A stretch of 64,000 bases of DNA from Deinococcus aquatilis DSM 23025 (GCF_000378445.1 NZ_KB899709.1:1-64000), one strand, 5' to 3'; shown: positions 9,514 through 21,108, numbered from the stretch's first letter. Notes: generated by a model not told the origin, from the letters alone. Translations and numbers: made by a program.

Positions 9514-10656
9514 TCAGCCGTCCGATGGATCACGCGCCGCCTCGACCCACAGGAGCGACGTCAATAACAACACGCAGACCAGCAGATGTGGCAGCGCTCC
9601 GTAACTCAGACCCAACGGAATGGTCAGGAGCAGCACGGCGGCCAGACTCAGGCGCACCCAGCCGGGGCCGATGCCCAGAATGCGGCGGTAGATCACGTCG
9701 CCCAGCAGGTACAGCCCGATCCCAAAGGTCAGATTCCAAATCCCGATGGCGTCTGGATGCCCGGTGGGATGGGCCACCCCAACTTTCAGGCCCGCCGCGA
9801 TCAGGATGATGCCGCAGATCATGGCAAAGTGGCCGTAGCCATAGCCCAGAATAGCCATTCGCGCCCGCGCTGCGGCATCGGCGTGCAAAAAGATGTGTTC
9901 GGCGCGGGCATCGTCACGGTGAAAATAGGTCCACCACAACAGGGCCGATAGCATCAGGGCCAGCACACCGTAAGTCAGCAGCGGGCCAGAGAGGGCCGAC
10001 ACGCCCACGCCGCCGCCCACCGCCACGATGCTTTCTCCCAGCGCAATGATGATCAAAAGGCCGTGCCGCTCCACAAAATGCCGGGGGCTGAGCTGAAACT
10101 GACGGCGACGTGAAAAGAAAGTACTGACCAGCAGCGTGGTGACGGCGGCCACCCACAGGGGCCAATCGTAGGGCGGGCGCACGAATGCGGCGGCCAGCAC
10201 CAGCAAAGCCGAGCCGAAATTGTAGGGAGCAATGCGCCAGATGGCCCGCGCACTGCTGTTTTGGGCTGTGTTGAACAGGAAGGCATGAATGGCGGTCACG
10301 GTCAGCAGACCCAATGCATAAGGCAATCCCCCGGCATCAAAGACCGTGGGAATACTCAGGGCCATCACAAAAAAGCCCGCCATCGCCACAAAAATCAGGC
10401 GGCGGCGGCTGTCTCCACCGAACTCGACGTTGCCCCCCAGCCACACATAACCGTCATAAATCCACATCAGGGTCATGAAAACCAGCAGGGCCTTGGCATA
10501 GGCGGCGAAGTCGTGCGGGTGCGCCACCAAACTGGTCAACTGTGTGAGGGCAAAGACGAACACGAGGTCGAAAAACAATTCGATGGTACCCACGCGCTGG
10601 ACGGTGGCTTCGGCAGGAGCGGCCAAAGTGTTGGGCGATATAAACGGGGTGGTCAT
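9514..10656 (-). CDS. low temperature requirement protein A (LtrA) family membrane protein
   Basis: 380 aa with about ten hydrophobic segments. The opening VQRVGTIELFFDLVFVFALTQLTSLVAH is the hallmark of the LtrA family, followed by MTLMWIYDGYVWLGGNVEFGGDSRRRLIFVAMAGFFVMALSIP and FVERHGLLIIIALGESIVAVGG. The molecular function of LtrA is not established; the name comes from a Listeria cold-growth phenotype. A minus-strand TACGCT (10664-10669) ends seven bases before the ATG, so the message is probably leaderless. Confidence 0.9.
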   Translation of the reverse strand: MTTPFISPNTLAAPAEATVQRVGTIELFFDLVFVFALTQLTSLVAHPHDFAAYAKALLVFMTLMWIYDGYVWLGGNVEFGGDSRRRLIFVAMAGFFVMALSIPTVFDAGGLPYALGLLTVTAIHAFLFNTAQNSSARAIWRIAPYNFGSALLVLAAAFVRPPYDWPLWVAAVTTLLVSTFFSRRRQFQLSPRHFVERHGLLIIIALGESIVAVGGGVGVSALSGPLLTYGVLALMLSALLWWTYFHRDDARAEHIFLHADAAARARMAILGYGYGHFAMICGIILIAAGLKVGVAHPTGHPDAIGIWNLTFGIGLYLLGDVIYRRILGIGPGWVRLSLAAVLLLTIPLGLSYGALPHLLVCVLLLTSLLWVEAARDPSDG

Positions 10657-10716
10657 TTCTGTTAGCGTACAGGTAATTCAGCTAACTTCCGCTTTGGTGG
10701 ACACTTAAACTGATTT

Positions 10717-11454
10717 ATGCAACAAGGCTTCAAGGTAGCCGTTTTTGGCGACGTTCACGGCAACTTGCCTGCCCTAACAGCAGCGCTGAGCGATATGGCG
10801 CGGCAAGGTGCGGAGGCTTACCTCTGTTTGGGCGATATGGCGATGGGCGGCGCGTGGCCCGCCGAATGCATTGTGCGGATCGCGGCGCTGGGCTGCCCTG
10901 TGGTACGCGGCAATGCTGACAGAATGCTGCTGGAACCTCCCCAACCCTTTGCCCCGCGTGGTTTTCCAGATGAAGAACAACTGCATGACATAGACAAGTG
11001 GGTCAGAACACAACTGGGCCACGCTGAATCGCAACTGTTACAGACCTACACCGCCCGCACCGAATGGCCCAACCTGCTGTGTTTTCACGGCAGCCCAGAG
11101 CGAGACAACGAAGAATTGACGGCCCAGACGCCAACGGCACGGCTAGACGAACTGCGGGCCGAATTCGGACAACAGGCGGTGTGGGTCGGCGGGCATACGC
11201 ATCAGCCGTTGCACCGCCAGTTTGAAGGCTGGGCGCTGCTGAATCCCGGCAGTGTCGGTCTGCCCTTCGAGCGGCGCGGAGATCGCTACGTGAATCTGGC
11301 GCGGGCCGAATACCTCATTCTGGAGCGCACGGCGTCGGGCTGGCATCCCACCTTTCACCGGGTCGCCTACGACGTGGCACAGGTGCAGCGCGGCATCCTG
11401 AGCCGAGAATTGCCGTACGCGCACTGGCTGGCGCAGGAATGGGTAGACGGCTAA
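10717..11454 (+). CDS. calcineurin-like metallophosphoesterase
   Basis: 245 aa, YfcE/MJ0936-type phosphodiesterase. Metal-binding motifs in order: [38 protein letters not shown] and GGHTHQPL, then [11 protein letters not shown]. Likely cleaves a phosphodiester or phosphomonoester; natural substrate unknown. TAAACT (10706-10711) ends five bases before the ATG. The gene is divergent from ltrA; 60 bases separate the two starts. Confidence 0.9.
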   Translation: MQQGFKVAVFGDVHGNLPALTAALSDMARQGAEAYLCLGDMAMGGAWPAECIVRIAALGCPVVRGNADRMLLEPPQPFAPRGFPDEEQLHDIDKWVRTQLGHAESQLLQTYTARTEWPNLLCFHGSPERDNEELTAQTPTARLDELRAEFGQQAVWVGGHTHQPLHRQFEGWALLNPGSVGLPFERRGDRYVNLARAEYLILERTASGWHPTFHRVAYDVAQVQRGILSRELPYAHWLAQEWVDG

Positions 11455-11459
11455 GTACT

Positions 11460-11490
11460 TTGAAGGTACGCCCGCCAAACTTGGTAGGCT
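11460..11490 (+). promoter_or_regulatory. putative deoD promoter
   Basis: TTGAAG (11460-11465), 19-base spacer, TAGGCT (11485-11490), with the ATG seven bases later at 11498. Predicts a leaderless transcript. Confidence 0.55.
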
Positions 11491-11497
11491 AGGCCCG

Positions 11498-12226
11498 ATG
11501 AGTCTTCACCTGAACGCCCAACCCGGCCAAATTGCCGAAACCGTCCTGCTTCCCGGCGACCCGCTGCGTGCCCAGCATATTGCCGAAACTTTTTTTGAAA
11601 ACCCCGTGCAGCACAACACCGTGCGCGGCATGTTGGGCTATACCGGAACCTACAAAGGCCAGCGCGTCAGCGTGCAGGGCACCGGCATGGGCATTGCCAG
11701 TTCCATGATCTACGTCCACGAACTGATCACCGGCTACGGTTGCAAAAACCTGATCCGGGTGGGCACGGCGGGCAGCTATCAGCCGCATGTGCATGTGCGT
11801 GATCTGGTGTTGGCTCAGGCCGCCTGCACCGATTCCAACATCAACAACATCCGCTTCGGGGCCAAGAACTTTGCGCCCATCGCGGATTTCAGCTTGCTGC
11901 TGCGGGCCTACCAGATCGCGCAGGAACGCGGATTCTCCACCCACGTCGGCAACATCATGAGCAGCGATACCTTTTATCAGGACGAATTCCAGCAGTTTCA
12001 GCAGTGGGCCGACTTTGGCGTGCTGGCCGTAGAAATGGAGGCCGCCGGACTGTACACGCTGGCCGCCAAACACGGCGTGCGGGCGCTGACCATCCTGACC
12101 ATCAGCGACCACCTGATTACACAGGAAGAAACCACCGCCGAAGAGCGCCAGTTGACCTTCAACGGCATGATCGAGGTGGCCCTCGACGCCGCGCTGGGGC
12201 TGGAAACTGAAGGCAAGCAGGGCTAA
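11498..12226 (+). CDS. deoD: purine nucleoside phosphorylase, hexameric type
   Basis: 242 aa. Phosphorolysis of purine (deoxy)nucleosides to base and (deoxy)ribose-1-phosphate, in purine salvage. Motifs: [16 protein letters not shown] (phosphate loop), [72 protein letters not shown], all typical of the bacterial high-molecular-mass DeoD family. Length matches the family (~235-240). It stands alone here; no other deo genes adjoin it. A hairpin follows at 12306-12344. Confidence 0.95.
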   Translation: MSLHLNAQPGQIAETVLLPGDPLRAQHIAETFFENPVQHNTVRGMLGYTGTYKGQRVSVQGTGMGIASSMIYVHELITGYGCKNLIRVGTAGSYQPHVHVRDLVLAQAACTDSNINNIRFGAKNFAPIADFSLLLRAYQIAQERGFSTHVGNIMSSDTFYQDEFQQFQQWADFGVLAVEMEAAGLYTLAAKHGVRALTILTISDHLITQEETTAEERQLTFNGMIEVALDAALGLETEGKQG

Positions 12227-12305
12227 TACAGGCTTGGTCTTAGATTACTTCTGGACGAATATTGCCCGTTGGGGTCTTCCCTGCCAAAACCGCTGAATAA
12301 CTGGA

Positions 12306-12344
12306 AGCCCGTGCACGCTCATGTCTACAGCGCGTGCACGGGCT
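12306..12344. terminator. hairpin between deoD and convergent gene
   Basis: Perfect 13-bp stem AGCCCGTGCACGC (12306-12318) with GCGTGCACGGGCT (12332-12344), 13-base loop, no U tract. Placed between two convergent genes, so a terminator function is likely. Confidence 0.55.
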
Positions 12345-12356
12345 GTCGGTTGCCGT

Positions 12357-13040
12357 TCAGTTCGTAAATTCACCCGAATCGGCGGAGAAGGTGAACTGGG
12401 TCAGGATGCTGTAGCCCAGCGCCGTGGCCGCGTCGTTGCGCCCCCCCAGCGTGAGCATGATGGCCTTGCCCAGCGTTTCGTAGCGGTTGAGGGTGGCGGC
12501 CCACTTTTTGGGGTCAAGCTGCACATAGTCTTCGTCGGGGCCGGGTTTATAGGCCCGCTGGAGCTTCAGGAAGTTGGCGTGGTCGGCTCTGGCCTGCGCG
12601 ATGGTGCGGGCGTACTGCTGGCTTGTGGGTGCGCCCAGAGCACTGCGGGCCAGCGCCCCAAGGCTGCTCAGTTGTTCCTCCAGGCCCGGATACATACGCG
12701 GCACGGCGTGAAAATACATCGTGCCGCCACCCGCCCGAATTCCGGCCAGTTCGCCCTCTATGGCCCGCAATTCGCGGTACTGCTTGCGGAGGGTCTGTAA
12801 TCTGGCCCTCAACTGGGGCTGTGTTGCCAAGTCTTTGTTCAGTTTGGCGGCGCGGCAGTCGGCCCAGTTTGCGCTGGCATTGTCCTGATCGGCCTCGCTC
12901 CAGACCGCGATGGTCAGCAGATCGTAGCTGGCCGAATCTACGACGTTGGCAAGCGCACAGTTGGCTGGAGTCTGTGCCTGTGCAGGCAGAGAGACGCACA
13001 GCATGAGGGCAAGAGTGATCAGGCTGCGCTTGGAAGACAT
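12357..13040 (-). CDS. secreted protein of unknown function
   Basis: 227 aa. An N-terminal signal peptide is clear (KRSLITLALMLCVSLPAQAQ, probable cleavage after AQA). The mature part is mostly helical in composition, with two Cys (NCALAN, DCRAA) that could form a disulfide and a C-terminal YSILTQFTFSADSGEF. I do not recognise the family. A minus-strand TACACT (13047-13052) ends six bases before the ATG. It lies 21 bases downstream of rsmB on the same strand but has its own promoter-like box. Confidence 0.7.
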   Translation of the reverse strand: MSSKRSLITLALMLCVSLPAQAQTPANCALANVVDSASYDLLTIAVWSEADQDNASANWADCRAAKLNKDLATQPQLRARLQTLRKQYRELRAIEGELAGIRAGGGTMYFHAVPRMYPGLEEQLSSLGALARSALGAPTSQQYARTIAQARADHANFLKLQRAYKPGPDEDYVQLDPKKWAATLNRYETLGKAIMLTLGGRNDAATALGYSILTQFTFSADSGEFTN

Positions 13041-13061
13041 ACGGGCAGTGTAATACGGAAC

Positions 13062-14414
13062 TCAGCTCAGGCGGCGCAACCGGGCAATGAAAAAGCCGTC
13101 TATACCGTCTTCGGGCACAGTCAGCACGCCTGCTCCGGCGGGCACGGTGGGCAGGCGCAAGTCGGGCACAGGCTCAGGCACAAATTCCGGGTGGGCGTCC
13201 AAAAATGCGCCAATTACCTCACGCCCTTCTTGCGGCATCACCGAACACACCGAGTACACCAGCACGCCGCCCGGTTCTACAGCAGCGGCGGCATGGGGCA
13301 GCATCCGGGCTTGCAGGGCTGCCATCTGGGTCACGGCCTGCGGGGTCAGACGCAGCTTAATTTCAGGGTGGGAACGGAGCGTACCGCTGCCGGTGCAGGG
13401 GGCGTCCAGCAGCACCAGAGGCGCGGACAGTACATCCAGTGGCATGGTCAGATCGTGCGTGATGAACTTGGCGCGTAAGCCGAGGCGTTCCAGATTGGTG
13501 CGGGCTGCGTCGTGCTTGTGCGGCATCACATCTACGCTGGTCACATCGGCTCCACGGGCAGCCAGCATCGCTGCCTTGATGCCCATGCCGCCCGCCAGAT
13601 CCAGCACCGGCATGCTCGATACGTCGCCCAGTGCGTCCACACAGGCAAGGCTGGCCGGGTTGATGGGCTGCGCCTCGCCCTGCACATAGGCCGCCGATTC
13701 CCGAAGCGGGCGGGCCAACGCCACGCGCCGCACACTGTTGGGACCGGGGAAAACCTCGCTGCCTTCCTCTTCCAGCAGCCTCTCCCCCGCTTCCGACAGG
13801 CTGAGCCAGAGGGGTTGGGGGGTCAGCAGATCGGCCATAACAACTGGTGCATGGTCGCCGTAAGCGGCGCGGTACACATCAATCAGCCATGCGGGAAGGG
13901 CGGTGCGCGTTTCCTCGGTTTCGGGCGGAAGGGCCACGCGGCGCAGTACGGCGTTCACAAGGGCAGGCGGGGCAAAGCGGGCGGCCCGCGCCAGATTCAC
14001 GTATTCACTGACCACAGCGTGCGCGGGCGTGCCCAGGATCAGTTTTTCAAAGGCTCCGGCCAGCAGCAAGGCCCGCACTTTGGGATGCGTCTCTTCTGAC
14101 AGCATCGGGGTCAGCAGGCTTTGAAGCAGGGGCGCATAACGCAGCGAGCCGTACACGATATGGGTGGCGAGGCCGGAATCGCGTCCGGGCAACCTGGCCG
14201 CCTGCAGGGCCGAATCCAGCGCAGAGGCGGCGTAAGCTTCTCCAGCCAGCACGCGCAGCAGCACCCGCACAGCCAATTCACGGGCGGGGTTGGCCTGTTC
14301 GGGGCGCGGGCGGAATTTCTCTGAACGGGACGCCGAGGCTGAGGCGGAATCAGTCTCTGGTCTGGAATTCTCAGCACTCGCCTTGCTGGGTTGGGGACGG
14401 CGGGAACGAATCAT
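13062..14414 (-). CDS. rsmB: 16S rRNA (cytosine-967-C5) methyltransferase, RsmB-like
   Basis: 450 aa. The N-terminal ~40 residues are Ser/Pro-rich and variable. Next comes a NusB-like RNA-binding domain ([27 protein letters not shown] ... YGSLRY), then a Rossmann methyltransferase: [19 protein letters not shown] (SAM binding), [18 protein letters not shown] (motif IV Cys) and [12 protein letters not shown] (motif VI catalytic Cys). The combination of NusB domain and two Cys motifs is diagnostic for RsmB-type enzymes; a related RNA m5C methyltransferase specificity remains possible. A TATGCT box (14421-14426) ends six bases before the ATG. Confidence 0.88.
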   Translation of the reverse strand: MIRSRRPQPSKASAENSRPETDSASASASRSEKFRPRPEQANPARELAVRVLLRVLAGEAYAASALDSALQAARLPGRDSGLATHIVYGSLRYAPLLQSLLTPMLSEETHPKVRALLLAGAFEKLILGTPAHAVVSEYVNLARAARFAPPALVNAVLRRVALPPETEETRTALPAWLIDVYRAAYGDHAPVVMADLLTPQPLWLSLSEAGERLLEEEGSEVFPGPNSVRRVALARPLRESAAYVQGEAQPINPASLACVDALGDVSSMPVLDLAGGMGIKAAMLAARGADVTSVDVMPHKHDAARTNLERLGLRAKFITHDLTMPLDVLSAPLVLLDAPCTGSGTLRSHPEIKLRLTPQAVTQMAALQARMLPHAAAAVEPGGVLVYSVCSVMPQEGREVIGAFLDAHPEFVPEPVPDLRLPTVPAGAGVLTVPEDGIDGFFIARLRRLS

Positions 14415-14799
14415 CCGGCCAGCATACGGCGAAATGGAGTGGAGAGCAGGTCCGGAATGGTCTCCTGGCCATTGAGAGGCGGCGCGATTTTTACCGAAAC
14501 GTAAAATTGTATCGACTCCAACAAAAACTGTTTTGTCTGATGACAGCGTGAAATAAAGACTAACTCTGGGTCAGGAAATCTTCTTGTCAAGCGGTACAGA
14601 GAGACCTATAATGATGGCCGAACATCCCCGTTCATTCTCCTCCAACGCTGCGTGAGCATTCGGCTCGCGTACAAAACGTCCCGCAACTGGCAGGATGAAT
14701 GGTGCTCCTAAAGCACTCTAAAAGCGGCGGCTCTGTTCAATGGTTTCTCCGTATGGTTTTACTGGAAGCGGTTCACCGCCGATCTACCCAAGGAGTATT
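14415..14799 (+). promoter_or_regulatory. malE upstream region (promoter and long leader)
   Basis: A 385-base region. Its clearest element is the sigma-70-type promoter at 14584-14612. Upstream, at 14495-14504, lies CGAAACGTAA, also found (reversed) before the GH43 gene at 41595-41604. The predicted leader is about 180 bases and ends with AGGAG at 14791-14795. I see no further gene. Confidence 0.6.
14584..14612 (+). promoter_or_regulatory. malE promoter
   Basis: TTGTCA (14584-14589), exactly 17 bases, then a consensus TATAAT (14607-14612). This is the best -35/-10 pair in the window and, unlike most genes here, drives a message with a long leader. Confidence 0.85.
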
Positions 14800-15996
14800 A
14801 TGAAAAAAGCTTTAACCATCCTGTCTCTGGCCCTGTTGGGCAGCGCCATCACCTCTCAGGCGAGCGCCGCTACCCTGACGGTCTGGACTCACTTCGGTGG
14901 TCCCGAGTTGGCCTGGCTGAAGTCTCAGGCTGCCGACTTCACCAAGAAGACTGGCACCCAGGTTTCACTGGTCAGCGTGCCATTCGACAACATCCCCGAC
15001 AAGTTCATTCAGAGTGCGCCCAAGGGTCAGGGTCCTGATGTGGTCGTCACGTTGCCGCAGGATCGCCTGGGCCAGCTGGCCGCTGCGGGCGTCGTCGAGC
15101 CGATGGACAAGTACGTCACCAGCCGCACCGACTTCGACAAGACTGCGCTGACGGCCATGACCTACAAGGGCAAACTGTTCGGCCTGCCCATGTTCGCTGA
15201 AAGCGTGGCGTTGGTGTACAACAAAAAACTGATTCCCAACGCGCCCACCACCTGGAGCGCTTTCCTGTCGGCAGCCCAGAAGAACACCGGTAACGGTAAG
15301 TTCGGCTTCCTGGCCGACCTGAGCAACGCCTACATGAACTACGGCGTGGTCAGTGCGTACGGTGGTTACGTGTTCAAAAACACGGGCGGCACCCTGAATC
15401 CCAAAGATATCGGCCTCGCCAATGCTGGAGCCGAAAAAGCCAGCGCGTTCCTGAACGACCTGCGCTACAAGTACAACCTCGTGCCCGAAGGCGTGGACGG
15501 CGGCGCGGCCAAGAGTGCGTTTGTAGACGGACGCCTCGCCATGCTGCTCACCGGTCCCTGGGACATCGGTGACATCAAGAAGGCAGGCATCGACTACGGT
15601 ATTGCTGCCTTCCCCACCCCTCCCGGTGCCAGTGGCAAGTGGAGCCCCTTCGTCGGCGTGCAGGGCACCATGATCAACGCTTACGGCAAGCAGAAAACCG
15701 CTGCCGCGCAATTTGCCAAGCAGATTTCTTCCAGCACCGCGCAGGTCACCTTCAATCAGGCCGGTGGCCGCATCCCCGTAAGCCTCAGCGCCCGCACCAA
15801 GCTGAAGGCCGATCCTGTGGTCTCCGGCTTCGGCAAGACCATCAGCATGGGCACGCCTATGCCCAACATCGTCGAAATGGGCAGTGTCTGGGGACCCTGG
15901 AGCGCCGCCATCGCCCAGAGCGTACAGAAACCCAACCAGAACTACTCTCAGATTCTGGACAAGGCCGTTTCCGAAATCAACAGCAACATCAAATAA
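14800..15996 (+). CDS. malE: maltose/maltodextrin ABC transporter substrate-binding protein
   Basis: 398 aa periplasmic binding protein that hands maltodextrins to MalFG. Signal peptide KKALTILSLALLGSAITSQASA, cleavage likely at ASA-ATL. The mature start ATLTVWTHFGGPELAWLKSQAADF, then DVVVTLPQDRLGQLAAAGVV and GLPMFAESVALVYNKKL, are typical of group-1 sugar-binding proteins. Length fits MalE (~395). The ATG at 14800 follows AGGAG by four bases; an in-frame start 60 bases upstream has no such site and would bury the signal peptide. A terminator follows at once, so malE can be made in excess over malFG. Confidence 0.93.
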   Translation: MKKALTILSLALLGSAITSQASAATLTVWTHFGGPELAWLKSQAADFTKKTGTQVSLVSVPFDNIPDKFIQSAPKGQGPDVVVTLPQDRLGQLAAAGVVEPMDKYVTSRTDFDKTALTAMTYKGKLFGLPMFAESVALVYNKKLIPNAPTTWSAFLSAAQKNTGNGKFGFLADLSNAYMNYGVVSAYGGYVFKNTGGTLNPKDIGLANAGAEKASAFLNDLRYKYNLVPEGVDGGAAKSAFVDGRLAMLLTGPWDIGDIKKAGIDYGIAAFPTPPGASGKWSPFVGVQGTMINAYGKQKTAAAQFAKQISSSTAQVTFNQAGGRIPVSLSARTKLKADPVVSGFGKTISMGTPMPNIVEMGSVWGPWSAAIAQSVQKPNQNYSQILDKAVSEINSNIK

Positions 15997-16602
15997 GCGG
16001 AGATTGCTTCCGTAAAGACGGACGGGCAGAGATAGCCTGTCCGTTTTTCATGGTCCGAGCTACCACGTTAATAAGGCCGTATCCCAGAGCAGTCGTTATA
16101 CGGACTCCGTTTGATGACCGGGCTGCAAAGGACTTCACTGGTGGCACGTTTATCGGTCTAAACGGACGCTCATAAGAACACCTGACCTCCATATCGGGTT
16201 GTCTGTACTCTCCCCTGTTCCTCCTGAGTAGCTCTTCGAAACTGCTCTATTTCCCATGCTTGGAACTGATCCGAAGAGCCTTGTCAGTCAGATTGAACAC
16301 TGTGCTGACTCCACGTTCCATCTGAACTCATATCAGAAGTGTTGATCGCTGTTGACCAAACGGAGTAAGTGAATATTCAGAGATTTTTGGGGGAATAGAA
16401 GACGCGCAAGTCTTTGTTCTGGCGCTGTCATTCGGGCAACTGTTTCAGACAGCAATAAAAATACCTCCTACAAACGATTGCAGCGTCTGTCTGGTCAGAT
16501 CAACGATTTTTCTGTATCACAATGGAGTTGCAGTCACTTCACTTGACGCCCACAATGGGGCGCATTCAATCCCGAGCTTTTCAACAGGAGGTTTGACAAC
16601 CG
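15997..16602 (+). other. malE-malF intergenic region
   Basis: 606 bases without a recognisable gene. It starts with the malE terminator (16018-16048) and ends with AGGAGG (16586-16591) before malF. A GTTATACGGACTCCGTTTGA stretch near 16095-16114 resembles short non-coding repeats I associate with Deinococcus genomes, but I cannot prove a repeat from one copy. The length suggests either a second promoter for malFG or an element insertion. Confidence 0.5.
16018..16048 (+). terminator. malE intrinsic terminator/attenuator
   Basis: ACGGACGGGC (16018-16027) pairs with GCCTGTCCGT (16035-16044, one G-U) around a 7-base loop, followed by TTTTT (16044-16048). Likely lowers read-through from malE into malFG. 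Confidence 0.85.
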
Positions 16603-18005
<1,403 letters not shown>

Positions 18006-18009
<4 letters not shown>

Positions 18010-19382
18010 CCGCTCTTCCGACCCCTCAGGATCTGCCCCCCGGTGGATACGTCCACAAAGAGCCAGGGCCGCTCCGCCGCGCCGCACCCTGGATAGTGGC
18101 TGCCGCCGTCGTGATCGGCTTTCTGGTCCTGGGCTTCTTTCTGGCGCGTAACATGACAGGCCGACCCAAAAGCTTCACCATCTATTTCGTGGAGCGTGGC
18201 TGGGTCCGCTTCCTCCTGTTCCTGTTGGCGGCCAGCGGGGTCCTGGCCCTCACCAGCCTGATCGGGCAGCGCATCGGCATGGCCCGCACGGGGCGCAAAA
18301 TCAGCTACACCGCCGTGCTGGGCGACCAACTGACGCACCTGTTTTTGATTCTGGTCGTGTTGATCGCCGTCTACCCGCTGATGTACGTGCTGATCGCGGC
18401 CTTCGATCCACGCAACAGTCTGTTCGCCTTCCCCAATTTTTCCGACCCCAATATCCTCTACCGTTCAGGATTGCTTCCCAACTTACAGGTGCTCAGCTTT
18501 GAGAATTATGCTGCACTGTTTGAAGGCGTGACCATTCCGGGCTGGCAACTGGTGCTGGCTGTCATCGTCGGAGCCGCCCTGACGGTCCTGCTGATTCTGG
18601 CCCTGCTGGGCAAATTTGGTCGCGAAAGTGAAGGCATCGTGCAGGCGCGGACCTGGGCTATGCGTGCGCTCATCGCTGCACTGGCCCTGCTGGTGATGTT
18701 CATGGTGCCGTCGCAGTTTACGGGTCAGGGCAACGAAAGCAAGTTCTTGCTGTCTGTACGTAACACTCTGCTGGTGTCGGGCGTCACGGGCTTTCTGGCC
18801 ATCGTGCTGAGTACCACTGCTGGCTACGCGATGGCCCGCCTGCGCTTTCCAGGCCGTTTCCAGATGCTGCTATTTTTCATCTTCATTCAGATGTTCCCGG
18901 TCTTTCTGGCGCTGGTGGCCGTCTACACCCTGATGGTCATTCTGGGTCTCGTCAACACCTTTACGGGCCTGATTCTGGCCTACTCCGGCGGCGCAATCGC
19001 TTTCAACACCTGGATTTTCAAGGGGTACGTCGAAAGCCTGCCCGAATCGCTGGAAGAGGCGGCCATGGTGGACGGAGCCACCCGTTGGCAGACCTTCGTG
19101 CAGGTCGTCCTGCCTCTCTCGGGCGGCATTCTGGTCTTCATTTTCCTGAACCAGTTCATCGGCACCTATGCCGAATTTATTCTTGCCAGCATCCTGCTGA
19201 CGGGCGTGGATCAGTGGACGGTGGGTGTGATGCTCCGCAGCTTTACCACGGGGCAATTCAGCACCAAGTGGGGCATCTTCTCTGCCGCCGCGACCCTGGG
19301 TGCATTGCCGATCATCGCCCTCTTTTACGGCTTCCAGGGCTACTTTGTGGGCGGCACGGTTTCTGGCGGCGTCAAGGAATAA
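18006..19382 (+). CDS. malG: maltose ABC transporter permease MalG
   Basis: 458 aa, much longer than the ~280-300 aa of most MalG proteins. The extra length is an N-terminal extension with two hydrophobic segments (about residues 30-50 and 65-85) and an insert near residues 175-240 with two more segments. The EAA loop [25 protein letters not shown] and the C-terminal [19 protein letters not shown] are canonical MalG. Start ATG overlaps the malF stop (ATGA). Followed by a strong bidirectional terminator. Confidence 0.92.
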
Positions 19383-19465
19383 TGCTTGCTGGTGGTCAAA
19401 TCGTCCGTACAGAAGTGATTTAACCATCAGAAAAGACAGGAGTAGACAAACCGAGTTGTAACAAA

Positions 19466-19505
19466 AGAAAGCAGGCTCCCCACATGAACGGGGAGCCTGC
19501 TTTCT
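19466..19505. terminator. bidirectional terminator malG / tetR
   Basis: Perfect 16-bp stem: AGAAAGCAGGCTCCCC (19466-19481) with GGGGAGCCTGCTTTCT (19490-19505), 8-base loop, A-rich and T-rich flanks inside the stem ends. Confidence 0.9.
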
Positions 19506-19528
19506 CTGACTTATACGGCTTTAGATGC

Positions 19529-20176
19529 TTACGCTTTGGCAGTCAGGCGGTCAATGGTGGCACGCACCGAGATGGGGAACTCAGTGTCGAAATCCAGCGT
19601 CAGGAAAGACATTTCGGGGTAGCGGCGCAATGTTTCCGAGGACGGAGTTTCTTCCGTGATCTGCTGCCAGCCGACGGCCAGAGCATAGACATGCACGACG
19701 ATCTTGAGGGTCAGGTCAGGCTCGAAAGGCATCTGGCCGATGACCTCCTGAAGCATCCGGCGAACATCGCGCTTGAAGTTCAGGGTCAGTTCAGGGCGAA
19801 CATTACGCTCCAGAACAGTGCCCAATAGAATCAGCAGGCGGCGCAGGGCCTCGTACCCCTTGGAAGCGTCGATGATCACATCAGCTACGTCGGTGGCTGT
19901 TTTGGGCTGACGCTCTGCCAGCATCCCCGTCAGGTGGGCCAACCACTGCTGCAAGTGCTCGGTCAGCAGTGCCAGGAACAGCTCTTCTTTGGTATCGAAA
20001 TACAGGTACAGGGTGCCCTTGGCAAGTTTGGCCTCCCGCGCGACCTGATTCATGCTCAGGTCGGCATAAGGCGTATTCGTCCAGAGGCGTTCGGCGGCAC
20101 GGAGGATATCGTCGCGGCGCTGAGTTTTTTCCTCAGGACTACGCGCACGGGCGGGACGGGGAGTTTCGCTGACCAC
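19529..20176 (-). CDS. TetR-family transcriptional repressor
   Basis: 215 aa. The N-terminal TetR DNA-binding domain is clear: RRDDILRAAERLWTNTPYADLSMNQVAREAKLAKGTLYLYFDTKEELFLALL. The C-terminal ~150 residues are an alpha-helical ligand-binding domain of no recognised subfamily. Inverted repeats just upstream (20213-20247) are candidate autoregulatory operators. Its target and ligand are unknown; the acyl-CoA dehydrogenase about 1 kb away is a plausible regulon member, since many TetR proteins respond to acyl-CoAs, but the sites before the two genes do not match each other. Confidence 0.88.
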   Translation of the reverse strand: MVSETPRPARARSPEEKTQRRDDILRAAERLWTNTPYADLSMNQVAREAKLAKGTLYLYFDTKEELFLALLTEHLQQWLAHLTGMLAERQPKTATDVADVIIDASKGYEALRRLLILLGTVLERNVRPELTLNFKRDVRRMLQEVIGQMPFEPDLTLKIVVHVYALAVGWQQITEETPSSETLRRYPEMSFLTLDFDTEFPISVRATIDRLTAKA

Positions 20177-20212
20177 GAGTCAGACCTTAGCTCTTTAACT
20201 GTCCGCTTGGCT

Positions 20213-20247
20213 GTGAACTCATTCACGGTTCATGGGAACAAGCGTTC
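20213..20247 (-). promoter_or_regulatory. candidate operator upstream of tetR gene
   Basis: GTGAA-CTCA-TTCAC (20213-20226) is a perfect short palindrome, overlapping TGAAC(N9)GTTCA (20214-20232), with GAAC-AAGC-GTTC at 20236-20247. All lie 37-71 bases upstream of the tetR start, in a 314-base gene-free stretch (20177-20490) in which I see nothing else. Confidence 0.4.
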
Positions 20248-20490
20248 ACTTAAATGTAGTGCCAGTGAGCTAAAAACACACCCTCACGGCCTTTGTGGTA
20301 TCCAAAACGACTGTGAGAAAAATGTGTGGAACAGTTCAGCATCAAGCAAAGTAACGTCAAGGCGCTCGTCAAGCCAGAATGTCCAAATGACCTGGAAATG
20401 TAAAGGTGGTTGATTACGGGTTATGACGGATGCTTCACAGCGTACACCCCCCCCAATCGGGGAACTGATGTGACAAAAGCGTGGTTTCCC

Positions 20491-21048
20491 TCAGGCCAGT
20501 CCACAGGCCCGCTGAAGCAACAGATGCAATTCGTCGCGTCCCAGGCGGCGGGGAACCAGAGTCAACTGAGCAGGCAGCGTACTGAAGCCCGGTACGGTGG
20601 GCAGATAGCGGAATTCAGGGCGGGCGATCAGATCGCGTGCGGCAGTCAGGGCAACCACGAAATTCAGTTGCAGTTCATAGTGCGCGTTCAACTCGGCCCG
20701 CAACGGATCAGCGTTGCCCGACAACAGGGCAAGCAACGTGGGATGAGTCTCGAAGCCATCTTCCAACTGGCTCAGCAGGCGGGCCGTATCCAGAAAAAGG
20801 GCCGCCCCCGGCAGCGTGTATCCAGCAATCCGGCGGCGGCACAGATCGGCAGCATCGCCGCGCACCACACTGACGGTCCGGCCCTCCCTCAGCGCCCCGC
20901 CCAGCAAAGCCCACAGGCGGCCCAGACTGGAATACCGCGCCAGTTCCACGTATCCGGCAGGTTTGGCAGGCAAGGGGCGGGTAGGCCGGTCTGCCTTTGG
21001 CAGGGTCATCGGGCGGTAACCAGAGGCAACGAGAGTGACATGGCCCAT
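20491..21048 (-). CDS. hypothetical protein
   Basis: 185 aa if started at 21048, or about 172 aa from an internal ATG at 21009 ([11 protein letters not shown]). No signal peptide or membrane segment. It is rich in Leu and Arg with Trp/Tyr motifs such as [27 protein letters not shown] and [24 protein letters not shown] do not recognise the family. The upstream start lies within a 29-base tandem repeat (21043-21108) whose minus strand contains TAGCAT, so the repeat may supply the promoter. Moderate confidence that it is a real gene, from codon-position GC and length. Confidence 0.6.
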   Translation of the reverse strand: MGHVTLVASGYRPMTLPKADRPTRPLPAKPAGYVELARYSSLGRLWALLGGALREGRTVSVVRGDAADLCRRRIAGYTLPGAALFLDTARLLSQLEDGFETHPTLLALLSGNADPLRAELNAHYELQLNFVVALTAARDLIARPEFRYLPTVPGFSTLPAQLTLVPRRLGRDELHLLLQRACGLA

Positions 21049-21108
21049 GCTAGGCGCAGCCCAACTTGGCAGCCCATGCTAGGCGCAGCCCAACTTGGCA
21101 GCCCATGC
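21043..21108. repeat. 29-base tandem repeat, 2.3 copies
   Basis: Unit begins GCCCATGCTAGGCGCAGCCC and recurs at 21043, 21072 and (partial) 21101, with exact 29-base spacing. Each unit has TAGCAT on the minus strand, a -10-like hexamer. Confidence 0.9.
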
